Source: Arthrobacter terrae (GTDB lineage: Bacteria > Actinomycetota > Actinomycetes > Actinomycetales > Micrococcaceae). From it: a DNA stretch of 64,000 bases. Made by a program: the position numbers and the translations under genes. The stretch lies in the NCBI RefSeq assembly GCF_015708085.1, contig NZ_JADNYM010000005.1, forward strand, positions 62,001 through 126,000. Reading direction: 5' to 3'. A model generated the notes under the pieces. It made no database searches. It was not told where the DNA came from and saw only the letters and a list, made by a program, of their open reading frames with translations. Of this stretch, positions 50,399 through 58,532 are shown one piece after another (the stretch's first letter is position 1; each line of letters opens with the position of its first letter).

Positions 50399-51022
50399 AT
50401 GACAATCATCCCGCTCTCGTTCAGCAGCACAGGATCATTTGATTCCCCCCACGACTACGGCACCATGATGGTGCAGGGCGGTGAGGGCGGCACCGTCTTT
50501 GTGCAGGCAGGCGGCAGTTACATCACCGCCTACATCGAATGCTTCCCGGAGAATTCCTTCCTCCGGGGCGAGGGCGCCACCCTTGCCGAGGCCGACGCCG
50601 CGTGCTGGGCCAAGCTCCAATCTTTCACCAGCTGTGAGCATCAATGGGAGGTCCGCGGATACCGCAACGGCGGGGGCATCTGCAAACACTGCGGCCAGTT
50701 CGGCTCCAAAGTCTTCACTCCGGAGCAGCTGGGCCTGGCCTGCACTGTCTGCGGCGCCCCCACCTTCCATATCCTCTTCGACGACCAGCGCAAACCTGAC
50801 GTCGAACAGAAGTCCCGGTGCGAGGCCCACGACCCGAAATGGCCGTACTTCATCGGACATCTCAAAGCCATGCGCAACCGCCGCAACGATGAGACCGCAG
50901 GCGCCATGTACACCCGGCTCAGCAAGGTCGCCAACTACGGCGCAGTGGAAGACCCGGGGGCCCTCGCATGGGCGTACGCCAACCTCGACATGTCGGACGC
51001 ACCCCGAGATGAGACACCGTGA
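50399..51022 (+). CDS. Zinc-ribbon hypothetical protein
   Basis: 207 residues. A first metal site CEHQW ... ICKHC, a second CTVC ... C, and a helical C-terminus. Its stop overlaps the GTG of the next small frame. Similar Cys-rich proteins are common in actinobacteriophage early regions; function unknown. Confidence 0.6.
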   Translation: MTIIPLSFSSTGSFDSPHDYGTMMVQGGEGGTVFVQAGGSYITAYIECFPENSFLRGEGATLAEADAACWAKLQSFTSCEHQWEVRGYRNGGGICKHCGQFGSKVFTPEQLGLACTVCGAPTFHILFDDQRKPDVEQKSRCEAHDPKWPYFIGHLKAMRNRRNDETAGAMYTRLSKVANYGAVEDPGALAWAYANLDMSDAPRDETP

Positions 51023-51096
51023 CTACCATCACCGTTCACGACGTCGTCGCCTTCCTGCTCTACAGGCACGGAAGACACGAGGATAAGAGCCCATGA
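51019..51096 (+). CDS. 25-residue coupled peptide
   Basis: GTG 51019 overlaps the preceding stop (GTGA), and the frame's TGA overlaps the next ATG (ATGA at 51093). The double overlap argues for real translation. Confidence 0.45.
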   Translation: MTTITVHDVVAFLLYRHGRHEDKSP

Positions 51097-51283
51097 CCAC
51101 TGAGATCAAGTACACCAGGGTGCCCACCGGCATGGTTCGCTGGAGGCTGCAGTATGAGGATGGAACAAACATTCACCTCTTTGTCGGCTCCGAGAATTGG
51201 TGCGAGAACAACATGGCGAAGGCGAAAAAACTGCCGAGCACGCAAAACGCCTGACGGACGCCGCCCTGGCAAAGAAAGCCTAA
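51093..51283 (+). pseudogene. Small gene with an A6-run frameshift
   Basis: ATG 51093 gives 53 residues to TGA at 51252. A -1 shift at the A6 run near 51225-51230 would continue into a natural-looking end (TAEHAKRLTDAALAKKA) finishing at 51281-51283. Either an indel, slippage on the A run, or a homopolymer sequencing error. Confidence 0.45.
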
Positions 51284-51415
51284 GACCGTGCGCCCTTGAA
51301 CGACAGGTTTCCCGCGCGGCGGCATTATGCCTGTCACGAACACCCCGAGATGAAGGATTGAAAATTGGTTGCGCAAAGCAGGCCCAGCCCAGGTGGACAG
51401 ATAAGTTTGGGATCG

Positions 51416-52324
51416 ATGACCATCACAAAGGAAGCATCCGGCAGCCAGCACCGCCCTGACAAAATCTGCAGAAGCGAAATGCGTAGGCTCCGGCTTGTCG
51501 AACGGCTCACGGGGTTGAAATCATTCGTGGAGGCTAACGGCCGTCTTCCACGAACTACGGAAGATCGGTCCCTGGCTGCGTGGATGTACCATCAGCTCAA
51601 GGGTCACACCACCGATCCCTTTTACGTTCTGGTGCGCGAAGAAATCGAGGGAATCCACCGCGAACTCGGAGCTCCCGACGGCACCAGCCGGTCTGATGAG
51701 AACGCCCGCCGACGCCGCCGCGCTGAACGCTTACTGCAGCTGAAAGCGTTCACTGCCGAGCATGGCCGACTGCCAAATGAACGCGCAGAGCACAAGGCCG
51801 AACGATCTCTGGCAGGGTGGATGCGCAGTTTGTTTTCATCCCGCACCGCACGTCCGGAATACGACCAGGTCCGTGAGGAAGTCGAAAGTATCCGCCGCGA
51901 CCACGACGCCTGGAGCATTCAGTTGCGAAAGCTCCAAGACTTCATTGCCGCCAACGGACGGCGGCCGACACACGCGGAAAATACAGCGGCTGCAACATGG
52001 CTTGATCACAACATCGCCCGACTCCGAGAGGGACGATTGCACGAGAAGCGCGCGTCCGAGCTGAGTGCCTTTATGGAGGAGTGCCCGGATACGTTGCGTT
52101 CCACCGAATGGGACACCAATTTCATTTCAGTCACTGCCTGGTTCAAGGCTCACGGGTGCCTCCCCCGCCGCAGAAGCAATGATCCCGACGAACTCCGACT
52201 GGCGAACTGGCTCAACTGGAACCGGCGCTCCCACCGGGTAGGGGCGCTTAGTGCAACACAATCCGAACGGATCGCCGGTCTTGAGCCACTCCGGGCTTCT
52301 GGCAGACGCTTACCGGGAAGCTAA
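51416..52324 (+). CDS. Helicase-associated (HA) repeat protein
   Basis: 302 residues from ATG 51416; a TTG at 51365 is an alternative. Three to four HA-type repeats: LKSFVEANGRLP ... LAAWMYHQL, LKAFTAEHGRLP ... LAGWM, LQDFIAANGRRP ... TWLDHN, and WFKAHGCLPRRR ... LANWLNWNRR. Same family as the two proteins at 1720-3086. Arg-rich, likely nucleic-acid binding. Confidence 0.65.
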   Translation: MTITKEASGSQHRPDKICRSEMRRLRLVERLTGLKSFVEANGRLPRTTEDRSLAAWMYHQLKGHTTDPFYVLVREEIEGIHRELGAPDGTSRSDENARRRRRAERLLQLKAFTAEHGRLPNERAEHKAERSLAGWMRSLFSSRTARPEYDQVREEVESIRRDHDAWSIQLRKLQDFIAANGRRPTHAENTAAATWLDHNIARLREGRLHEKRASELSAFMEECPDTLRSTEWDTNFISVTAWFKAHGCLPRRRSNDPDELRLANWLNWNRRSHRVGALSATQSERIAGLEPLRASGRRLPGS

Positions 52325-52344
52325 CTCTCCTCCTCCGCACACAT
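52315..52344 (+). promoter_or_regulatory. Bipartite promoter: GGGAAG-N14-CCGCACACAT
   Basis: The hexamer lies inside the last codons of the HA-repeat gene. Seven bases to the ATG at 52352. Confidence 0.85.
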
Positions 52345-52351
52345 GATGAGC

Positions 52352-53389
52352 ATGGAAACCCTTGAAGCCGTCCGCGCGCTCGTCACCCTTGAAACTGTCA
52401 CCTCCATCACCGAGATAGAAAACGCCGACCTTATTTCCAGCGCCAAGGTCCGCGGCTGGAATCTTGTGGTGAAAAAAGACGAGGTCAACGTCGGCGACAG
52501 AGTGATCTACTTTGAAATAGATTCGCACCTCCCGCTGGCGGACCCGCGTTTCGCTTTCCTGGAACCCCGCGGCGCCCGGACCTTCAACGGCGTCCACGGC
52601 CACGTCCTCAAGACCGCCCGGATGCGCGGCATCTACTCCCAGGGCCTGGCCATGCCTGCGACCCTGTTCCCGGAACTGGAAACCCTGGCCGAAGGCGACG
52701 ACCTCGCCACCGTCCTCGGTGTGACCAAGTACGAGAAGCAGATCCCGGATGAGATTGCCGGGACGGTGTCCGGTGAGTTCCCGACCCGTTTCGCCCCCAG
52801 GACGGGCGCCGAGCGGGTCCAGAACCTGACCGGTGTTTTCGCCCAACTCCGCACCGACTATGACTGGATCGCCACGGAAAAGGTAGACGGCGAGTCAACA
52901 ACCTTTATCAACGACGGCGGGACCCTCCGGGTCGCAGGACGTGAATGGGAGTTCTCCACCCCGGCCAGCCCGGCCGAGGCCACCGCCCCGTGGAAGGTGG
53001 CCGCCGAATACAACATCCTCGACCGTCTCCCGGCGGGCTACACCGTCCAGGGCGAACTTTACGGTGCCGGGGTCCTTGCCAAAAATACGCTCAAGGAGGC
53101 CGGTAAGAAGTTCCTGGCCTTCAACGTATTGCGTGACGGCGTCTTCGTGCCCCGCTCCGAATGGCCGGCCGCGATCGAAGAGATCGGCACCCCGGTCCTG
53201 GACCTCGAACTGCCCGCCACCGTCGATGAGGCCGTTGCCCAGGTTGAAGGCATGAAGTCGGTGCTGAACCCTGATGTCATGGCCGAAGGCATTGTCTGGC
53301 ACAACACCGCCGGCGCCCGGATCCCGGAGCTTCAGGGCCGGACCGGTATGAAAGCCATCAACAACAAGTGGCTGGTAAAACACTCCTAG
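52352..53389 (+). CDS. DraRnl-type (Rnl5) RNA ligase
   Basis: 345 residues. An N-terminal OB-like domain (GDRVIYFEIDSHLPLADPRF) precedes a nucleotidyltransferase domain with motif I EKVDGES (Lys about 177), motif IV AEGIVWH and motif V MKAINNKWLVK. This domain order matches Deinococcus DraRnl, which seals 3'-OH/5'-phosphate ends in RNA on a DNA template. The gene is leaderless. Its stop codon TAG lies within the CTAG target duplicated by the IS701 element, so the reading frame was not altered by that insertion. Confidence 0.85.
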   Translation: METLEAVRALVTLETVTSITEIENADLISSAKVRGWNLVVKKDEVNVGDRVIYFEIDSHLPLADPRFAFLEPRGARTFNGVHGHVLKTARMRGIYSQGLAMPATLFPELETLAEGDDLATVLGVTKYEKQIPDEIAGTVSGEFPTRFAPRTGAERVQNLTGVFAQLRTDYDWIATEKVDGESTTFINDGGTLRVAGREWEFSTPASPAEATAPWKVAAEYNILDRLPAGYTVQGELYGAGVLAKNTLKEAGKKFLAFNVLRDGVFVPRSEWPAAIEEIGTPVLDLELPATVDEAVAQVEGMKSVLNPDVMAEGIVWHNTAGARIPELQGRTGMKAINNKWLVKHS

Positions 53390-54790
53390 TACTACAGCCG
53401 CGTTTATTTTTGGCGTCGTCGGCGTTTTAATCGGACTTCCCGTCCGCGATCTGTTAATCGTTGTTGATGAGTGATGATATTTGTGTGACAGATGTAGAGC
53501 AGTGGGCCGAGGGGCTGGCGGAAATTGATAAGTTGATCGGACACCGTTTCGCCCGTTCCGAACCCCGCCGGAATGCTGTGGGGTACGTGCGTGGACTGCT
53601 CACGGATGAGGAACGCAAAAACTCCTGGACCTTGTCTGAACGGGCCGGGCACCGCACCCCTGACGGCATGCAGCGGCTGCTCTCCACCACCGACTGGGAC
53701 CCGGATGCTGTGCGGGATGACCTGTTCAGCTATGTCAACCGCCACTTGGGTGACCCTGACGGAGTGCTGATCGTTGACGAGACCGGATTTTTGAAGAAGG
53801 GCACCGCCTCGGCCGGGGTAGCACGCCAGTACTCGGGCACCGCGGGGCGGGTGGAGAACTGCCAGATCGGGGTGTTCCTGACGTACTCCACCCCGGCCGG
53901 GCGCACTCTGTTGGACCGGGAACTCTACCTGCCCAAAACCTGGGCCGATGACCGGGAACGGTGCGCCAGTGCCGGCATTCCCGAAACCCGGGAATTCGCC
54001 ACGAAGCCGGTGCTGGCCGCGGACATGATCGAAAGGGCATTGGAGGCCGGGATCCCGGCCCGCTGGGCCACCGGGGACGCGGTCTATGGCCAGCACACGG
54101 GACTGCGCCGCCGCCTGGAAGCCAAGGGCTTGCACTACGTGCTCGCCGTTCCCATGAACCAAAACATCATCGCCCCAACGGCCGGGATCGGGGAACAATG
54201 GCGCGCCGATAAACTCATCGCTTCCCTGCGTGCCAACGCCTGGCGGTCCCGGTCCGCGGGGGCCGGAACCAAGGGCGACCGCCGTTACTCCTGGGCAAGG
54301 ACCCGCATCAACGGTCCCGCCGAAACCGGCGAACACTGGCTGCTGGGCCGCCGGTCCCTGAAGGACCCCACCGACCTGGCCTACTACATCTGCTACGGCC
54401 CAAACCGGGTCTCGCTGGCTGAGCTGGTCCGGATCGCCGGCGCCCGCTGGGCAATCGAGGAAACCTTCCAAACCTCCAAGGGCGAAACCGGGCTGGACCA
54501 CTACCAGGTGCGCCAATACACCGGCTGGTACCGCCACATCACCCTCTCCATGTTCGCCCACGCCTTCCTGACCGTCATCCGCTCTAAAAAAGGGGCCCTG
54601 CCACCGGAGCCGGGGAACTGATCCGGCTCTCCCTGCCGGAAATCAGACGCCTGCTGGTCCGGCTCGTCTGGTACCGGCCGCTACGCCCCGAGCCGATCCT
54701 GAAGCATTCAATCTGGCGGCGGAAACACCAACAGCGTGCACGATACTGTCATTACAAGGCCCGCGGACACCCATAAATGCGGCTGTAGTA
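53390..54790 (+). mobile_element. IS701-family insertion sequence, 1401 bp
   Basis: Ends are 18-bp inverted repeats TACTACAGCCGCRTTTAT (left 53390-53407, right 54773-54790) with one mismatch, flanked by CTAG. It carries one DDE transposase gene. It sits exactly between the RNA ligase stop and the promoter of the next cassette, splitting a short intergenic region without breaking a gene. Confidence 0.9.
53467..54776 (+). pseudogene. IS701-family transposase, frameshifted near the end
   Basis: The main frame starts at ATG 53467 (TTG codons precede it) and stops at 54621. It shows the IS701 DDE order, with LIVDETGFLKKG holding the first catalytic Asp, a central segment with AADMIERAL and GDAVYG, and a C-terminal WAIEETFQTSKGETGLDHYQVR with the Glu. 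After an A6G4 run near 54586-54595 the -1 frame continues with the typical family C-terminus (GELIRLSLPEIRRLLVRL) to TAA at 54774. It could be programmed or transcriptional slippage, an inactivating indel, or a homopolymer error. Confidence 0.8.
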
Positions 54791-54826
54791 CTAGCCGTAT
54801 GCAGGCTGACGCTCTGCCCATTCTGT

Positions 54827-54856
54827 GGGGAGGGCGTTAGCTGTTTCCGCACACTT
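54827..54856 (+). promoter_or_regulatory. Bipartite promoter, leadered: GGGGAG-N14-CCGCACACTT
   Basis: One change in the decamer. Predicted start at A54864, leader of 30 nt to ATG 54894. Confidence 0.75.
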
Positions 54857-54893
54857 GAAGTCCAGTAGCCCTCACCCCTATCGAAAGACACCT

Positions 54894-55130
54894 ATGTCCC
54901 TGCACCACGTCACCACCGAAACAACCGGCAATTCGACGACGGTCACTATTGACGGCCTCTTCCGCATGACCGTCGTTAACGGCCTCGCCACCATCCACCT
55001 GGCCGGCAAGGACGTGTACGTCGAGCGGGACGACTCGGCCAACGTCATCACAGTTGCGCCCTACCACCCGCGGCTCGCGTACGTTGCCCCGGAACTCCGC
55101 GACCAGATCCGCGCCGAGCTCGGCCTCTAA
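54894..55130 (+). CDS. Small beta-rich protein, paralogue A
   Basis: 78 residues behind TCGAAAGA. Shares the layout TVTIDGLFRMTVVNGLATIHLAGKDVYVER with the next gene, so the two are tandem paralogues. No recognised family. Confidence 0.6.
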   Translation: MSLHHVTTETTGNSTTVTIDGLFRMTVVNGLATIHLAGKDVYVERDDSANVITVAPYHPRLAYVAPELRDQIRAELGL

Positions 55131-55144
55131 CGAAAGGCATCACT

Positions 55145-55354
55145 ATGGCTCACCCCGCCATCAAAGTCGAGTCACTCGACGGCTCCACCCAGGTCACCGT
55201 CGAAGACCTCCTGCAGATGACCGTCCTCTCCGACGGCTCCGTCCAGATCGACCTCGCCGGCAAACGGATTGAAGTGGAACGGAACATGTCGGTAAACCAG
55301 ATCGTCATTCGCCATGAGCGCGCCGAGGTCACGGCGCGCGTACCAAAACCCTGA
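55145..55354 (+). CDS. Small beta-rich protein, paralogue B
   Basis: 69 residues, 14 bp after paralogue A with CGAAAGGC upstream. QVTVEDLLQMTVLSDGSVQIDLAGKRIEVER aligns with paralogue A without gaps except one residue. Confidence 0.6.
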   Translation: MAHPAIKVESLDGSTQVTVEDLLQMTVLSDGSVQIDLAGKRIEVERNMSVNQIVIRHERAEVTARVPKP

Positions 55355-55370
55355 TAGAAACGAGCACAAA

Positions 55371-55796
55371 ATGACAACCCAGAAGACCGAGGAACCCACC
55401 CCGGAGCAGGCCGCGTGGGATAAGAAGCGCCGCTACTACGCCCGGAACTCATGGATCGCCGTGTCTGTGTGGGCTTTGCTGTCGCTCGGCCCACTTGCCT
55501 GGATCATCATGGAAACTACCGTCCCCTTCGTGAAGGTTAGGTTCTCTGGGCTCCCGGAAAATGACCCGGTGGTGGCAGCAGCGGTAGCAAGTTTCGGATA
55601 CGGGGTGCTTTTCGCGATCCTTATCGTAATGGCCTCGGGAGGTCTCTCGCTGCCGATCCGAAAGACCGTTGTGACTGCGTACTGGATCCTCGGTAAGCGT
55701 CCTGCTGATGGCTACAGGCCACGTCTTCCGAAGCCGATCGACATGGACATCCGGCAGATCAGTGCTGACGTTCAGATAGCAACGGTAGGAAAGTAA
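55371..55796 (+). CDS. Two-pass membrane protein
   Basis: 141 residues from ATG 55371. Hydrophobic helices at about 32-54 and 75-98; polar ends. The third gene of the cassette. The same frame continues with plausible protein after its TAA (see the following region). Confidence 0.6.
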   Translation: MTTQKTEEPTPEQAAWDKKRRYYARNSWIAVSVWALLSLGPLAWIIMETTVPFVKVRFSGLPENDPVVAAAVASFGYGVLFAILIVMASGGLSLPIRKTVVTAYWILGKRPADGYRPRLPKPIDMDIRQISADVQIATVGK

Positions 55797-56014
55797 GTCT
55801 TTGAGATCAAAGCTCTGACGCATAAGAGGCTGTTCCGGCAGGACAGGTACTCCTACCGTATCCAGGAGTCGACGGGCAGGATTATTCTGTGCTCACCTTG
55901 GACTACAGCGTGTTCGATGACAGGACGGCCGAAGGCACCTCCAGGTACATCCGGGACCACATCAGCATGAAACTGGAGGACCGCACGGATTACTTCAAGG
56001 GCGGCCACATCTAG
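55797..56014 (+). pseudogene. Degraded or start-less small gene
   Basis: One frame reads LFRQDRYSYRIQESTGRIIL and then, after a shift near 55889, another reads VLTLDYSVFDDRTAEGTSRYIRDHIS to TAG at 56012. The second frame could start at GTG 55889 as a 41-residue protein. The two parts look like one protein broken by an indel. Confidence 0.35.
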
Positions 56015-56027
56015 CCTTGGGTGCTTC

Positions 56028-56057
56028 GGAGACAAGGACCCACCCATCCGCACACAT
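56028..56057 (+). promoter_or_regulatory. Bipartite promoter: GGAGAC-N14-CCGCACACAT
   Basis: Seven bases to the ATG at 56065. Confidence 0.85.
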
Positions 56058-56064
56058 GAGTGGC

Positions 56065-56526
56065 ATGACAACCAAAGCCTTACCCTCTACGCCAGTCCTC
56101 GAGCATTTCGTCCCTGAGACGGAGCCACCGGTCGGCACCGTCTCGTCCTTCCACTATCGTTTCGCATCCGGCGCAGGTACCGCTACCGGCTTCATGATGC
56201 GCGGTCCGGGCGGCTGGTCTTCGAAGCCCAGCCCACAGCGGCACGACATCTGCATCTGGGAGAGCCTGACTGACCTGGAGGCACTGAACGCCGACATTCA
56301 GCAGCGGAACCCGGGCAGCACTGCAGTGTTCGCGGCCGTCGAAGTGCGTATCCATGCCACACCCCCGGTGGACCGTGTCGGTGATCGTGCCCGCTTGGTC
56401 AAGCTTGAGCATGCGGTGCTCTGCGCGGCCGAACGCCTCGGCATCCAGACTGACTGCGTATCGCACACCGAACTGGTGGCCGCCATCAAGTCCGCTGCCG
56501 GGGTGCGGGCAGGACGCTGGAGGTAG
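56065..56526 (+). CDS. Hypothetical 153-residue protein
   Basis: Leaderless. No recognised domain: a beta-rich first half with GTVSSFHYRFASGAGTATGF and a helical second half with LEHAVLCAAERLG. GGAGG near its stop would serve the next gene. Confidence 0.6.
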   Translation: MTTKALPSTPVLEHFVPETEPPVGTVSSFHYRFASGAGTATGFMMRGPGGWSSKPSPQRHDICIWESLTDLEALNADIQQRNPGSTAVFAAVEVRIHATPPVDRVGDRARLVKLEHAVLCAAERLGIQTDCVSHTELVAAIKSAAGVRAGRWR

Positions 56527-56597
56527 GGTCCGTCATCACCCTCGATGAGCGGGGCAAGTCCTATGAAGCCCGGTGCGAATTCCTGTGCGTTCATACG

Positions 56598-56912
56598 GTG
56601 GTGCCTGTGACGCGCTTCGCCGTCACTATCGTCGAGGCGAAAATGGTTCGCGACCTGTGGACGGAAGGATGGTCCGGCTCCGGACCTCAAAGTCCGTGCC
56701 GGGACGCCTACCAGGCGGTGGACGCCGAAGGAACGCAATGGAGCCGCGACTGGGACGGGTGCCACAATGACGGCCCCGGCTATTGGAAGGCAGCGGACAG
56801 CGACCGTAGAGCCGAGTCCAACTCGGCCAAGCCGGATGTCTACTACAGCCAGAAACTTCCCACGGGCTACGGTGTCACGTTCACCGAACTGACCGCCTCG
56901 AAGGAGGCTTGA
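56598..56912 (+). CDS. Hypothetical protein with lost or non-standard start
   Basis: From GTG 56598, 104 residues; Trp-rich with GYWKAADSDRRAES. The same frame is clearly coding upstream to 56532 (ITLDERGKSYEARCEFLCVH), where GGAGG at 56518-56522 precedes a GTC or ATC instead of a start codon. The true start may be mutated or non-standard. Its stop overlaps the next ATG (TGATG). Confidence 0.55.
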   Translation: MVPVTRFAVTIVEAKMVRDLWTEGWSGSGPQSPCRDAYQAVDAEGTQWSRDWDGCHNDGPGYWKAADSDRRAESNSAKPDVYYSQKLPTGYGVTFTELTASKEA

Positions 56913-57325
56913 TGGTCACGAACGCAGCCAACAACCTGCTCGACCGTCCGGTACGCGCGACCGGAAAACACCTCGTTGCCCGGACCCTCATCGAGCACTG
57001 GGGACGGCCCAGTGTGGCCGACGGGCGTGTCATCATTATCGACTGCATGGCCGCGGGGTGCGGGTTCCAATCCGGTCACGCCGACCTGGTCGGTGGAGAC
57101 AATATCTGGGCTGAACATGCCTACCATGTCGCGGATGTACTGGAGCAGGCCGGTGTCGCAGAAACGGCCGACGCTGTCGCCAACGAACGTCTCCGGCTGG
57201 CGGGCAAACTCGACGAAGAGGTAGCGCACAGGAACACCCTGGACCGGACCCGATGGAATGAAACCACCCGCGGCTGGTCCCAGGCAGCTGACCATCTGCG
57301 CCACCCGACCGCCACAACCGATTAG
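56912..57325 (+). CDS. Hypothetical 137-residue protein
   Basis: ATG 56912 shares a base with the preceding stop. DGRVIIIDCMAAGCGFQSGHAD may hold a metal site; the end is helical. It contains HVADVLEQAGV, a pattern seen in several actinobacteriophage small proteins. Function unknown. Confidence 0.6.
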   Translation: MVTNAANNLLDRPVRATGKHLVARTLIEHWGRPSVADGRVIIIDCMAAGCGFQSGHADLVGGDNIWAEHAYHVADVLEQAGVAETADAVANERLRLAGKLDEEVAHRNTLDRTRWNETTRGWSQAADHLRHPTATTD

Positions 57326-57332
57326 CCGGACC

Positions 57333-57362
57333 GGGGAGCAAGACCGGTGCCTCCGCACACAT
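57333..57362 (+). promoter_or_regulatory. Bipartite promoter: GGGGAG-N14-CCGCACACAT
   Basis: Seven bases to the ATG at 57370. Confidence 0.85.
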
Positions 57363-57369
57363 AAGAGTT

Positions 57370-57717
57370 ATGAGCACCTCTGATCACTTCACCGATGGAT
57401 GGGACAAACCGCTCCCTACCCTGCACGAAGAACTGCAGTCCCTGATTGACGCATCTGGGCACGTAACGAAAGCTGACCTTGAAACCCTGCTGAAGCGCTA
57501 CCCGACGCCCAAGCCCCCGCAGCCGGTCGAAGTAAACCGAATGATCATCGACAACGGCTATCTTCTCCACATCTGTGACGGCTGCAACTGCGCTGCATCA
57601 ACCATGGACGCACCGTACAGCGGCTGCCATGAGGCTGGCTGCGGATATGAGCCCCTGCAGGATCTCACCGAGGTCCTGGCCCGCTCCGGTTACGTCCACG
57701 CACCGGAAACACCCTGA
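57370..57717 (+). CDS. Cys-rich hypothetical protein
   Basis: 115 residues, leaderless. ICDGCNCAAS and SGCHEAGCGYEP offer at least five cysteines, probably one or two zinc sites. First gene of a cassette with the 64-residue and Orn-like genes. Confidence 0.6.
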   Translation: MSTSDHFTDGWDKPLPTLHEELQSLIDASGHVTKADLETLLKRYPTPKPPQPVEVNRMIIDNGYLLHICDGCNCAASTMDAPYSGCHEAGCGYEPLQDLTEVLARSGYVHAPETP

Positions 57718-57722
57718 CCGTC

Positions 57723-57917
57723 TTGGCCGATGCTGCAGCCCTTTCCAGTGCCTGGATCGACGGAGCCGAGATTAGCGCCGACATCTTCGGTGATGTGGAC
57801 TCCAGCGATTGCCCTTACGATGACCCCGAATTGGCTGCCGCATGGCGCGCAGGCACAGAAACTCTGCGTGACTGGGATGGCCTGGCCGACCTTTCCGCGA
57901 ACCCCTACATCGACTAA
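57723..57917 (+). CDS. Acidic 64-residue protein
   Basis: TTG 57723, 5 bp after the preceding stop. Asp/Ala-rich (SADIFGDVDSSDCPYDDPE). No motif. The start is uncertain. Confidence 0.5.
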   Translation: MADAAALSSAWIDGAEISADIFGDVDSSDCPYDDPELAAAWRAGTETLRDWDGLADLSANPYID

Positions 57918-57929
57918 TTGAAGGACCAC

Positions 57930-58532
57930 ATGTCCAGCATCAGGAACGCCGACAACATCCTATGGCTCGATTTTGAGACCACCGGCATAATGACAAACCC
58001 GAACACCGTGCCGCTTGAAGGCGCAGCCATTATCACTGACGGTCAGCTGAACGAACTCGCGACACTGCAAAGCATCGCCCTCACAGCGACAGAGGAAGAG
58101 CTTTCCCATATGGGGGACTTCGTGCTGAACATGCACACCACGACGGGTCTGCTCGAACGGGTTCACGCCTCGGCGTACACACGCAGCCAATTCGATGACA
58201 TCCTCCACAGCTTCGCCGCCCCGTTCTTCCCGGCTAAAGGTGAAATCCTGGAAGACGGCGAGAAGTACCGCGGCATCGTGATCGGCGGCAACTCGGTGAA
58301 GTTCGACTTCGACGTCATCGAAAAGTTCTTCCCGCTCACACGAAGCGGAATGGACTACCGCGTTATCGACATTTCCGGCATCGGCGAACTCGTCCGTCGC
58401 TGGGATTACGGGTACTGGAAGGCCATGCCGGCGAAGAAGTCCGATCACACGGCGCTGACTGACATCCGTGCCGGCGTTGACGAACTCCGCTACTACCGGG
58501 CCGGGCTCCACCTGTTGGGCGCTCACGGATAG
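57930..58532 (+). CDS. Oligoribonuclease (Orn)-like DEDD exonuclease
   Basis: 200 residues from ATG 57930 (GAAGGA upstream). Exo I LWLDFETTG, Exo II GGNSVKFDFDV and Exo III DHTALTDIRAGVDELRYYR, plus the Orn-like LNELATLQ, supply the DEDD metal ligands and the general-base His. Orn degrades 2- to 5-nt RNA fragments. A plasmid copy, with RNA ligase and PTH2 also present, suggests manipulation of host RNA turnover (inference). Confidence 0.8.
   Translation: MSSIRNADNILWLDFETTGIMTNPNTVPLEGAAIITDGQLNELATLQSIALTATEEELSHMGDFVLNMHTTTGLLERVHASAYTRSQFDDILHSFAAPFFPAKGEILEDGEKYRGIVIGGNSVKFDFDVIEKFFPLTRSGMDYRVIDISGIGELVRRWDYGYWKAMPAKKSDHTALTDIRAGVDELRYYRAGLHLLGAHG

Larger units (their letters stand above)
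53386..54794. repeat. CTAG target duplication around the IS
   Basis: CTAG at 53386-53389 and 54791-54794 bracket the element, the YTAR-type 4-bp duplication expected of IS701-family transposition. Confidence 0.85.

Noticed and set aside
50136-51022. HicA-HicB type toxin-antitoxin pair
   Set aside because: The next protein is a zinc-ribbon protein without HicB features; only the first gene resembles HicA.
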